64,000 nucleotides of DNA from Clostridium sp. C2-6-12 (GTDB taxonomy: Bacteria > Bacillota > Clostridia > Clostridiales > Clostridiaceae). Made by a program: the position numbers and the translations under genes. The DNA is taken from NCBI RefSeq assembly GCF_009928485.1, contig NZ_JAABNP010000008.1:100827-164826 (forward strand), given 5' to 3'. Under the pieces are notes generated by a model. It saw nothing but the letters and a program-made list of their open reading frames with translations. It did not search any database and was not told where the DNA came from. Below are positions 44,768-52,539 of this stretch, in pieces. Within the stretch, counting starts at the first letter, position 1; each line of letters begins with the position of its first letter.

Positions 44768-45607
44768 TTAATTATTTTTTTCTAACACATAAATGATATT
44801 CATTCCACAATCCAGGGTTCCTTGCAATTTAGTGAAAGCAATTTCTTTTTCTATAACTAGCTTCCAAAATTCTTCATCTTGTCTACAATTCTCTAATGCA
44901 GAATCACCAGCTTGTGTAAATAATCCAGCAGAACTTCTCTCTTTTATAGTAACAGGAAAATCTGCAAATAGCTCATCCATTTCTGAACTTCTCATCATAT
45001 GGACATAGTGCTTACTTGGGACAGGATAGTGCTCTTCATCTTGAATACCTGTATTAAATATCCACTTTGTAGCTTCAATGCCAAATTGATCTTTTTCATA
45101 CCTAATGCCATCTAAATAATATAGTGATGCACCGATAAAACTCATAGCACCTACAATCAATATTCCACCTGGCTTTAGAACTCTTAACATCTCATTTATA
45201 CCATCCTTTTCCTTATCTAAAAGATAGTTTATTACTCCTCCAATACACACAATGCAATCAAAAGAGGAATCTTCAAAAGTTCCCATATCCAACACATCTA
45301 ATACACAAAACATCTTAACTTTATCAAACAATGAAAGTTCTTTCATTTTCGATTTATTAAATTCTATCTGATGTGCAGATATATCTCCTACAGTTAGTTC
45401 ATTGCACATATTCACAATATCTTTTGTATATCGCCCAGAACCAGCACCTATTTCTAAAACCTTGTAATCTTGAGTAATATAACGCTTTAATATATCCAAA
45501 TGTACCTGGTAAAGAAGTTCTCCGTGTCCATCTTTTTCAAGACGAGTCCATTCACGGTCTCCATAATTATCATATCTGTTTTTTGGGATTTCGGGGTTGT
45601 AACTCAT
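44768..45607 (-). CDS. Class I SAM-dependent methyltransferase
   Basis: 279 residues. Motif I is VLEIGAGSGRYTKDI (about 51-65), then LTVGDISAHQIEF and FDCIVCIGGVINYLLDKEK, and MLRVLKPGGILIVGAMSFIG. It is of the Methyltransf_25/11 type with a long C-terminal lid. The ATG at 45607 has AAGGAGATG upstream. A short out-of-frame ORF starts at about 45684 and overlaps the start; its role is unclear. Confidence 0.86.
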   Translation of the reverse strand: MSYNPEIPKNRYDNYGDREWTRLEKDGHGELLYQVHLDILKRYITQDYKVLEIGAGSGRYTKDIVNMCNELTVGDISAHQIEFNKSKMKELSLFDKVKMFCVLDVLDMGTFEDSSFDCIVCIGGVINYLLDKEKDGINEMLRVLKPGGILIVGAMSFIGASLYYLDGIRYEKDQFGIEATKWIFNTGIQDEEHYPVPSKHYVHMMRSSEMDELFADFPVTIKERSSAGLFTQAGDSALENCRQDEEFWKLVIEKEIAFTKLQGTLDCGMNIIYVLEKNN

Positions 45608-45723
45608 AAAAGCATCTCCTTATCATTATTAAATTTTTGATCGTTATAATGTCACTAATGTCTGTAATGTCGCTTTCATTCATATAACCACCGCCTCTCA
45701 AAAAATAAATAGTCTATAGTTGC

Positions 45724-45840
45724 ATTAATTTACTATCAATATTAATTATAGCATATTTTGTAAATATTGTATTACTTATTTTAGAAAGAACATTATTTTA
45801 ATTGGCTACATCTTTTCTATAATTGATGAATAATTTCTTA
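45724..45840 (-). repeat. Array intergenic repeat, methyltransferase upstream region
   Basis: ATTAATTTACTATCAATATT, AATTATAGCATATTTTGTAA, GAAAGAACATTATTTTAATT, GGCTACATC, AATTGATGAATAATTTCTTA: same block order as the copies at 37612, 39109 and 40293, without the hairpin. Confidence 0.7.
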
Positions 45841-45853
45841 GTATGCGTAATAC

Positions 45854-46075
45854 TTAATTTAAAATATTTGCTTTTACAACAACTACTTCATCTACATCAT
45901 CCAATATTTTCATAAATTGCTTTTCGGCTTCCTTTTCATTTTTCATGCCACATTTGAAGCATATATTTGCCCCATTTTTGCCATATGGTCGTAATTCAGA
46001 AATCTCCCCGCAATACTCACATTCTCGTGGCTCTTGCTCTGATATAATAAATTTTTTTCCTTGTTTTTTACTCAT
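45854..46075 (-). CDS. Small zinc-ribbon protein
   Basis: 73 residues with CEYCGE (about 19-24) and CFKCGM (about 39-44), spaced for one zinc ribbon, and an acidic tail (ILDDVDEVVVV). The start at 46075 is preceded by AGTGAGGTATAGGA. A small nucleic-acid or protein binding role is possible. No close family known to me. Confidence 0.68.
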   Translation of the reverse strand: MSKKQGKKFIISEQEPRECEYCGEISELRPYGKNGANICFKCGMKNEKEAEKQFMKILDDVDEVVVVKANILN

Positions 46076-46130
46076 TCCTATACCTCACTTTTTTATTTCC
46101 TAAAATTTACATTGTTCACTATCTGAAAAG

Positions 46131-46400
46131 TTATTTCTTTTTAAACAAGGCTGTCCACATGAAGCTTAAACCTTGTAAAGTACCTTCTTTTCCATCTTTA
46201 TATTTTCTTATCTCTACAACTTCAAAGTCTTTACTAAATATTTGTTCGAGTTTTTCCTTAGTAAAGGCAATGCCCACACGGTGTTTTTCATAATACTCCC
46301 TGTCTGTAACTTCATCTGCACATTTTTCTCCTCAAGCAAAACATGTTAAACCAAAGTAAGAACCTTGCTTTAATGATCAGTTTACTTTTTTCATTTTATC
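46131..46400 (-). pseudogene. C-terminal remnant of a methyltransferase with two TGA stops
   Basis: The minus strand gives SLKQGSYFGLTCFA, stop, GEKCADEVTDREYYEKHRVG, IAFTKEKLEQIFSKDFEVVE and a normal end (LSFMWTALFKKK). This is the end of a class I methyltransferase. TGA codons at 46377-46379 and 46332-46334 replace what are tryptophans in such proteins (G to A changes). The N-terminal half with the SAM motif is absent. Confidence 0.75.
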
Positions 46401-46436
46401 CTCTTCTTGACTTAAAATAATTATTACATAATTATA

Positions 46437-46530
46437 TACCATTTTTTATTAATCATAACATATTTTACAAATATATACTATTATTTTTTTCAAAAACACT
46501 ATTTTTATCAATTACTGCGTCAAATAAGCA
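46437..46530 (-). repeat. Array intergenic repeat, upstream of methyltransferase remnant
   Basis: TACCATTTTTTATTAATCAT, AACATATTTTACAAATATAT, then CAAAAACACTATTTTTATCA and ATTACTGCGTCAAATAAGCA match the other copies in order. More diverged, as expected next to a dead gene. Confidence 0.6.
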
Positions 46531-46567
46531 CATTGTGAAGTAAAGCAACTTCTGATTATGCTTATTA

Positions 46568-47389
46568 TTAGCACTTACGCCCTATGTAAAGTGCATGTCC
46601 ACATGTTTCAATTATTGCAGGGTTTGTAGAAGTTTTATTTATTAGTTCAATCATCTTGTTGAATAGAGAGATATCTTTTTCAAATAACTCATATAATTTT
46701 TCTTCTTTATTATGTCCAAAACTTCTTATTGACCGTAAAAGAATTTGAGTGAAATTATGTTCCCTAAACAGCTTTTCTATTTCCTTTGACTCTGGATAAT
46801 ACCCCTCTTGAAACATCACATTAGCATTATTATGAAATCTTCCAGTTTCAAATACTTCAGATAAGTTATGCTCGTTGACTTGTTGAGGAAAATAGAAGGC
46901 ACGACTAACAACACCAACTACACCAGTTAAATAAGGGATAAAGCTCGCAAATATAATTCCATTTGGCCTTAACACTCGATAGACTTCTGATATGCATTTG
47001 TTTCGTTCATCACTATCTAACAAATGATACAACGGTCCAAATAATATGATAACATCAAAGCTGTTGTCATCATAACAACTTAAATCAATAGCGTTAACGA
47101 CATCATAACTTTGGAGTGGGGGAATGTTATTTTCCTCGACATATGTTTTTGCTTGTTTAAGTAATCGTTCCGATAAATCAGCAAGTGTAACATTATAACC
47201 TTGCTTCGCAAGTTCAATAGAATACTTACCAGCTCCTCCGCCTAAATCTAAGATGCAATCAGATTTGTTTAGATATTGAAGAATAGTATTTTTGCAAATA
47301 TCATACTCAAGGCGACCTTCTGCGTTTTCTAATCGATGCTGTTCATCAAAGACAGAATAATAAGATTTTATTTTTTCAAAATCAGTCAT
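46568..47389 (-). CDS. Class I SAM-dependent methyltransferase
   Basis: 273 residues. Motif I is ILDLGGGAGKYSIELA (about 46-61), then VTLADLSERLLKQA and FDVIILFGPLYHLLDSDER, and VLRPNGIIFASFIPYL. This is the ubiquinone/arsenite-type Methyltransf_11 layout. Its stop is followed immediately by the conserved post-stop motif. The ATG at 47389 has AGGAGGGTACTTGA upstream. Confidence 0.86.
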   Translation of the reverse strand: MTDFEKIKSYYSVFDEQHRLENAEGRLEYDICKNTILQYLNKSDCILDLGGGAGKYSIELAKQGYNVTLADLSERLLKQAKTYVEENNIPPLQSYDVVNAIDLSCYDDNSFDVIILFGPLYHLLDSDERNKCISEVYRVLRPNGIIFASFIPYLTGVVGVVSRAFYFPQQVNEHNLSEVFETGRFHNNANVMFQEGYYPESKEIEKLFREHNFTQILLRSIRSFGHNKEEKLYELFEKDISLFNKMIELINKTSTNPAIIETCGHALYIGRKC

Positions 47390-47475
47390 TCAAGTACCCT
47401 CCTATTTAAAAATAATTTTTAGTTCGCACATATTTACTGTTGTTCAACAATATATTAATGTTTTGCAGTATATTT

Positions 47476-48282
47476 CTATTTAACTCCAATTCTCATTCTG
47501 TAACAGAAATCTATTTCAAATTCAGCAGTACCAAAAATATCAATAATTTTCTCTTTAAAAGCCAATATAAATGGATTTATTTCATCTATGTTTGATTTTA
47601 TGATAGATTGTAGTCCACCTTGGCTTAATGCAATTTCAATAAACCTTTGTGCATTGCAATTTTCAGTGTTTGAAAAAACAATTTCTCTTACATATCGGAA
47701 ATTTAAACTATTTTTAATGTTAGCAAGATGATTTTCTTTATCAAATTTTACAAAACTGTCTCTAATGTTGGGATATTGGGATTCAATTTCAGTAACTTTC
47801 TCAAAAAGTTTTTTATATTCAAATTCTGCTTCCCAATTACATACAGGTGGCCAGTCACAATCATAAACTGCAAAAATACCACCTTTCTTTAATATTCTTG
47901 ACGCTTCATTTAATGTGGTTTCTGGATTCATCCAGTGAAATGATTGAGAACATGTAATAATGTCTACGGAACTATTTTCTAATCCAGTGTTGTCTGAAAA
48001 TCCAGAAACAAAATTAACATTTTCTAAATTAGAAGCCTTTTCCCTTGCTAATTTAATCATATCTTTACTGGGTTCTATACCGATGACTTTATTACTTACT
48101 CCACTCCAAATTGTTGTGGAAAGACCAGTACCACATCCCAAGTCTACAACAACAGATGGACTTTTCCCTAAATATTTAAGTAATATCTCCTTAACTTTTT
48201 CAGGACATTTAGGTCGTGCATTATCATAAACATCAGCAAAGCCCAAAAATCTATCTGCATTTATATGTACATTATTTTTCAT
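47476..48282 (-). CDS. Class I SAM-dependent methyltransferase
   Basis: 268 residues. Motif I is VVDLGCGTGLSTTIW (about 40-54), then VIGIEPSKDMIKLAREKA, VDIITCSQSFHWMNPETTLN and ILKKGGIFAVYDCDWPP. The combination FHWM and the tryptophan-rich strand are typical of the trans-aconitate/SAM-binding Methyltransf_11 group. Substrate unknown. GGAAAGGATG lies before the ATG at 48282. Confidence 0.87.
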   Translation of the reverse strand: MKNNVHINADRFLGFADVYDNARPKCPEKVKEILLKYLGKSPSVVVDLGCGTGLSTTIWSGVSNKVIGIEPSKDMIKLAREKASNLENVNFVSGFSDNTGLENSSVDIITCSQSFHWMNPETTLNEASRILKKGGIFAVYDCDWPPVCNWEAEFEYKKLFEKVTEIESQYPNIRDSFVKFDKENHLANIKNSLNFRYVREIVFSNTENCNAQRFIEIALSQGGLQSIIKSNIDEINPFILAFKEKIIDIFGTAEFEIDFCYRMRIGVK

Positions 48283-48383
48283 AAATTCATCATCCTTTCC
48301 AGGTTTATATATAAATTTTCTTCACCATACAATTATGATTTACATGGAAAATTTGAATCAATTGAACTAACACTCCTTGAGTA

Positions 48384-48959
48384 TCAATCAAATTCATGAA
48401 TGTGTTTCTCCCAATCACCACAATTTCCTAGTTTATCACTTATTTTAAAATAATTATATGGTGCATAAAGAACTGGATCTAATTGTAATAAATCAATCAT
48501 TTCCATATCCATATTCTTAAATTGTTCTGCAATTTGAATATTCTTAATCTTACCAATAAATATATGACTTCCCTCTAACTCAATGATTTTGCTCACTTCA
48601 CATTCAAATACCCACTTGCTGCTATCAAGTAATGGTACATTTAAAACACTACCATTATTAAAGTCATAATTTATTTTATTTTTTATACCTTCACTTCCAT
48701 GTGTACAACCAAAATAATCTGCTAACCACAGCATATCAGTACTCACAAGATTTGCAGAGAACATTTTTGTTCTTTGAATATTTTCTTTTGTTTTTTTCTT
48801 CCCACCAATACCAAGCATGATATGTGGACTACCATTCCAGTTGAAGCCAATCCAAGTGATAACGCTGAAGTTAGGTTGATTATCTTCATTATATGTTCCA
48901 ATTACATACATAGGTTGAGGACAAAATATTTGTTCAGGCAGAATATTAATTTTATTCAT
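48384..48959 (-). CDS. Flavin reductase-like FMN-binding protein
   Basis: About 191 residues from the ATG at 48959, which has AGGAG upstream; an earlier start at 48980 lacks a proper site. The flavin reductase/flavoredoxin fold is seen in CPQPMYVIGTYNEDNQPNFS, VITWIGFNWNGSPHIMLGI and FSANLVSTDMLWLADYFG. It probably binds FMN and moves electrons from NAD(P)H or ferredoxin. Physiological partner unknown. End of the single-gene array. Confidence 0.87.
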   Translation of the reverse strand: MNKINILPEQIFCPQPMYVIGTYNEDNQPNFSVITWIGFNWNGSPHIMLGIGGKKKTKENIQRTKMFSANLVSTDMLWLADYFGCTHGSEGIKNKINYDFNNGSVLNVPLLDSSKWVFECEVSKIIELEGSHIFIGKIKNIQIAEQFKNMDMEMIDLLQLDPVLYAPYNYFKISDKLGNCGDWEKHIHEFD

Positions 48960-49161
48960 AACTTTAATCTCCTTCTTCAATATGGAAAGTCAATTACTAC
49001 TCAATTATAATTACTATTTTTAATTAAACTATTGTTTATAATAACACTTATTATAACATAATTTACAAAATATCACACATGTCATACATACATTAGCTTT
49101 CTATTTTAAGTCTATTATTTTGATATATGGAACACATCAAAATTGAAATATAAAAACAAAA

Positions 49162-49199
49162 ATAACAAGTCAAAAGAAGTTTTCCAATTGACCTGTTAT
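49162..49199 (-). terminator. Terminator of the gene ending at 49212
   Basis: Arms ATAACAAGTCAA and TTGACCTGTTAT; on the minus strand followed by ATTTTTGTTTTTAT. Confidence 0.75.
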
Positions 49200-49211
49200 C
49201 TCATATATTTC

Positions 49212-49808
49212 CTAATGAATTCTATTATTAATAAACTCTGTTAAGTTAAAATGCATTAATATTGTTTTCACATCCCATAACCTTTTAGGATCTTTCATTT
49301 CTTCTATGCAGCATGAGGATTTTATTTCTGGGTAAGATTCTTTAGTGAAGCATACTTTATTTTTAAATGGCAAAGCGTCAAATTGCTTTATTATTTCATA
49401 ATTACAGGTTTCATTTTCAGCTAAGATAACTATTAAATCCTCCCAGTTGATTTTATTAATTCTCCTAGTCCATTTTTCAAAGGCTTCTTCTTTGCTTTTA
49501 TAATGCAAAAAGTATAGCTCAATATCATCTAATCTTCCAATTGGAAATTCTATAGTCATTTTTACATCCTTAAATTCTTCATAATGAATCGAATCTTTAG
49601 GATCAATAAATTCTAATTCCTTTGAAAGGTAAAACTTAATATTTGATAATAATTTAATATAATCCTTTGCTAGAAAAAATAAACCAAGGGTAGGAGTTCT
49701 ATATTCAAGGTTATAATATTGATAAATAAATCCTCCCAAACAATTGTTGCAGATTATACTAAATTTTTCATCTTTTGAGTTTAATGATATTTCTAAACTT
49801 GACAGCAT
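49212..49808 (-). CDS. DUF1919-like protein
   Basis: 198 residues. The pattern FSIICNNCLGGFIYQYYNLE, YRTPTLGLFF, YPIGRLDD-like (EFPIGRLDDIELYFLHY) and EEAFEKWTRRINKINWEDL resembles DUF1919 proteins, which are found in capsule and polysaccharide clusters and resemble exopolysaccharide enzymes. I am moderately sure of the family. The region upstream is ordinary. Confidence 0.62.
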   Translation of the reverse strand: MLSSLEISLNSKDEKFSIICNNCLGGFIYQYYNLEYRTPTLGLFFLAKDYIKLLSNIKFYLSKELEFIDPKDSIHYEEFKDVKMTIEFPIGRLDDIELYFLHYKSKEEAFEKWTRRINKINWEDLIVILAENETCNYEIIKQFDALPFKNKVCFTKESYPEIKSSCCIEEMKDPKRLWDVKTILMHFNLTEFINNRIH

Positions 49809-49887
49809 ATCCCCCTCACTCCATTTTCTTTTATTATTTAATGATGCTCTTCATATTATTTCTATCTAATTTATTTCTCTAATAATA

Positions 49888-50217
49888 TTATTTTAAAAGT
49901 CTTTGACAATCCATTGCTTTAGTATCTCTACAAACTGTATATTTATAGCCTTCAAAAACGCTGTTATTCACTACAGGTAAAATGCTAATTGCAAGAGCTT
50001 GCCAGCCATGAATCTGCATTATAGCTTCCATTATCATCATATATTCCATAAATGATGACTTGTCCATGTTTCTTACTTCATTTCCAACTTTTGAATCAAA
50101 ATACATTCTCATCCCCTCAGTCTTTACATGCTTGAAGATTTGAATCCCATCAATTTCTATAGCTTCAACGTGGTTTATAATATCCTGCTGTTTCCATTTA
50201 CAATTTACTAATACCAT
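49888..50217 (-). CDS. Hypothetical protein, 109 residues
   Basis: Starts at 50217 behind GGAGG; a longer frame from 50235 has no site. It has no signal peptide or membrane segment. Central MDKSSFMEYMMIMEAIMQIH is helical. The sequence KWKQQDIINHVEAIEIDGIQ at the start is coding-like. I do not recognise it. Confidence 0.6.
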   Translation of the reverse strand: MVLVNCKWKQQDIINHVEAIEIDGIQIFKHVKTEGMRMYFDSKVGNEVRNMDKSSFMEYMMIMEAIMQIHGWQALAISILPVVNNSVFEGYKYTVCRDTKAMDCQRLLK

Positions 50218-50322
50218 AGCAACAACCTCCAACAAGTCATTTTAATTATATGGAAAAATGCTCTTCTAATGATCTTCTGATAACTTCTGATAACTTAGTG
50301 ACAGCTCACCCAATAACCACGC

Positions 50323-51333
50323 TTACTTTAAAAGATAATTTTTCGCTTTAGTTTTTCTTATACCTGCAATAATTAATGCTGAAATAATAACAGTACAAAG
50401 GTATCTGACAAGTGAATTTGCATATAAGAATGGAATGAATATAGCAATATTAATCATTATTATTTGATGTGAACAATATATTCCTAAACTATATTCTCTA
50501 CATGCCTTTGAAAACTTAGTTGAAATATTTTTATTATAATTTAGTGCCCAAATAAAAATTAATGGAGCTGCAATTATTGCTGATAAATACATGTTAGCAT
50601 CTTTAGCTATACCTGTTTTATTTAATACAAAGGTTTCTAATAGCAGTAATGTAATTGAAATAATACATAACACACCAGAATTTTTTATTTTTTCATTTAA
50701 TTTATACTTATTAACTACTGCACCCAAAGTAACAAATAAAACAGCTTCTGTTATTCCAACTTGAGGCATCATAAATATAGAAACATAAGCAGAATTTAAA
50801 GAACTAACCATAGTATTTTCAAAGAATCCATAATAGGTATCACCTGTTGTTCCAAAAAGATATAGTATAGCTCCAATTATAAGAAGTGGAATTATTTTAT
50901 CCCTCTTTAATAATGGTGAAATTACAAAGATTGTGATTATTAAAGAAGATATATACCAAAGGCTTCCTGTAACTCCTACAAGTAACAATCTCTTAATAAG
51001 AAATAAAATAGGAAGATTAAAATTGGTTAAAACCATAGGGAGCAAAGTGATGAACTCTATGACTACCCATGTTAAATATAGGATTAATAATCTTTTTAAG
51101 GTTGCTTTTGGTTCCTTCTCTGAATTTATTCTATTGTATAAGAAATAACCTGAAACTATAAAGAAAAATGGCACTGCAAGTCTAGCACCCCCCATACTTG
51201 TGGCAATTCTCATATTTTCATTAACAGATTGAAAAGCCATCGTATGAATTGCAGCAACTCCAATAGCAAATACTAAACGTAATACATCCACCATACCAAA
51301 GTAACTTGAACTTTTTGTTTCCATACCGTCCAT
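50323..51333 (-). CDS. Acyltransferase family 3 (OafA-like) membrane protein
   Basis: 336 residues with about ten transmembrane segments. The family start is visible: VDVLRLVFAIGVAAIHTMAF with the catalytic-type His, then RLAVPFFFIVSGYFLY and the later SLWYISSLIITIF. Such proteins O-acetylate wall or surface polysaccharides using a cytoplasmic acyl donor. Substrate not evident. Single gene. Confidence 0.88.
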   Translation of the reverse strand: MDGMETKSSSYFGMVDVLRLVFAIGVAAIHTMAFQSVNENMRIATSMGGARLAVPFFFIVSGYFLYNRINSEKEPKATLKRLLILYLTWVVIEFITLLPMVLTNFNLPILFLIKRLLLVGVTGSLWYISSLIITIFVISPLLKRDKIIPLLIIGAILYLFGTTGDTYYGFFENTMVSSLNSAYVSIFMMPQVGITEAVLFVTLGAVVNKYKLNEKIKNSGVLCIISITLLLLETFVLNKTGIAKDANMYLSAIIAAPLIFIWALNYNKNISTKFSKACREYSLGIYCSHQIIMINIAIFIPFLYANSLVRYLCTVIISALIIAGIRKTKAKNYLLK

Positions 51334-51424
51334 CTCCTTAAATTATATTGGAATACTTCTCTGGTCTTCTTTGGTTAATTGATTAAAATCTTTGTCGTAA
51401 TAGTAATTTGCTTTATTTATTAAT

Positions 51425-52237
51425 TTAATTTGAAACTGCTTTTAAATCATTTAATAATCTATCAATTAGTTCTGGAGCTAAATTTCTTCTGCTTTTGAAT
51501 ACTTGAATGTAAAAATAGTATTCTTCTTCATTACATATAACTTGCCTCACTTGGTTGTTTCTACTTTTTTTTATAATCACCTTTTGGTTATTTCTTAAAG
51601 CATTGAGGCCTTTTGTAAACACCTCTTTAATATATTGATATTTAGTTTCAAGATCCTTTTTAAGCGCTTCATAATTAGGTCCTTTAAGAAAAGTTAATTG
51701 AGCATATTCATAATATGCCTTGGTTAAATAAACAGTTTCGAAATCATCATATATTATAAATTCATTATCTTCATTTTTAATTGGTCCAAATACTTTTTCC
51801 ATTGCAGAGTAAGTTGTTATCCAAACATCTCCAGCTTGTTTTATTTCATCTTGATTAAACTTACCTCTTTCTATTGCTTTTCTTATGGTAGAGCCATTGG
51901 CAAGCCCCCATTTTTTAGCTGCTTCAGATAAGGTCATAATTGAATTTAAATCTTTTTTATTTTCTTCATCAACTGTAGCAAACATTGCTTTAATATCTGA
52001 TTTATCTAACTGTCCATGAAAATGTTTTAATTCTTTTCCATATTGATCATATTGCCTGGACATAACTAAAATACTTTGTTTTTTATATAGTAAATCATAA
52101 ATGTCATCTATATTTATAATAGGTGTTTTTAACTGTTCATCTTCGCTGCCATATACTACAGCTGGACAAAGTCGTTTGTTTTCTGTGGTAATAATAGTAA
52201 TACTTATAAAATTCACTCCTTTAATAAATTTTGTCAC
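51425..52237 (-). CDS. HTH DNA-binding protein with operator across its start
   Basis: Up to 270 residues. A helix-turn-helix of the excisionase/MerR-like kind is seen at about 100-150 (MTLSEAAKKWGLANGSTIRK, AIERGKFNQDEIKQAGDVWI). The C-terminal half is charged and helical, with a short basic stretch. The GTG at 52237 lies inside a TGTCAC-N6-GTGACA dyad and has no ribosome site, whereas a strong AAAGGAGTGA lies at 52214-52223, positioned for initiation a few codons later, where only ATA or ATT codons occur. The true start is thus uncertain. Probably autoregulated. Confidence 0.65.
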   Translation of the reverse strand: MTKFIKGVNFISITIITTENKRLCPAVVYGSEDEQLKTPIINIDDIYDLLYKKQSILVMSRQYDQYGKELKHFHGQLDKSDIKAMFATVDEENKKDLNSIMTLSEAAKKWGLANGSTIRKAIERGKFNQDEIKQAGDVWITTYSAMEKVFGPIKNEDNEFIIYDDFETVYLTKAYYEYAQLTFLKGPNYEALKKDLETKYQYIKEVFTKGLNALRNNQKVIIKKSRNNQVRQVICNEEEYYFYIQVFKSRRNLAPELIDRLLNDLKAVSN

Positions 52238-52249
52238 TATCTGGTGACA
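52232..52249. promoter_or_regulatory. Dyad operator O1
   Basis: TGTCAC-TATCTG-GTGACA, a perfect 6-bp dyad with 6-bp spacer, overlapping the possible GTG start of the HTH gene. A second copy is 142 bp upstream. Confidence 0.65.
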
Positions 52250-52373
52250 ATTCTATTGTATACCTTTAAATTTTTAGTTACAAACTTCAAATTGGTTGAT
52301 TTATCTTTAAAATTAACCTTAAAATTAAATCTAATTGATTATTTCATAATATAGTTATTATTTACTTGAATTC

Positions 52374-52391
52374 TGTCACTATATCGTGACT
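52374..52391. promoter_or_regulatory. Dyad operator O2
   Basis: TGTCAC-TATATC-GTGACT, one mismatch from O1 in its arms, with the same spacer. The 142-bp spacing between O1 and O2 would allow looping across the promoter. Confidence 0.62.
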
Positions 52392-52496
52392 AAATTCGTT
52401 TAGATAATTATATTACTAAAATATAAAGTAGTACAATTAATTAAAAATACCTATTTATATAATCAAACACTTAACATAAAGAAGCGGAACATAAAA

Positions 52497-52530
52497 TTTA
52501 GGCAGAAGTTTTATAACCTCTGCCTAAATT
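52497..52530 (-). terminator. Terminator of gapN
   Basis: Arms TTTAGGCAGAAGTT and AACCTCTGCCTAAA around TTAT. On the minus strand it is followed by TTTTATGTTCC. Confidence 0.75.
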
Positions 52531-52539
52531 TTGTACTCA

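Noticed and set aside
46131..46400. TGA read as tryptophan in the methyltransferase remnant
   Set aside because: Other genes here use TGG for tryptophan and TGA as stop, and the N-terminal half of this gene is missing anyway.
35700..49100. attC sites of a chromosomal integron
   Set aside because: I looked for paired GTTRRRY / RYYYAAC core sites at the gene junctions and found none that recur. No integrase gene is present in the window.
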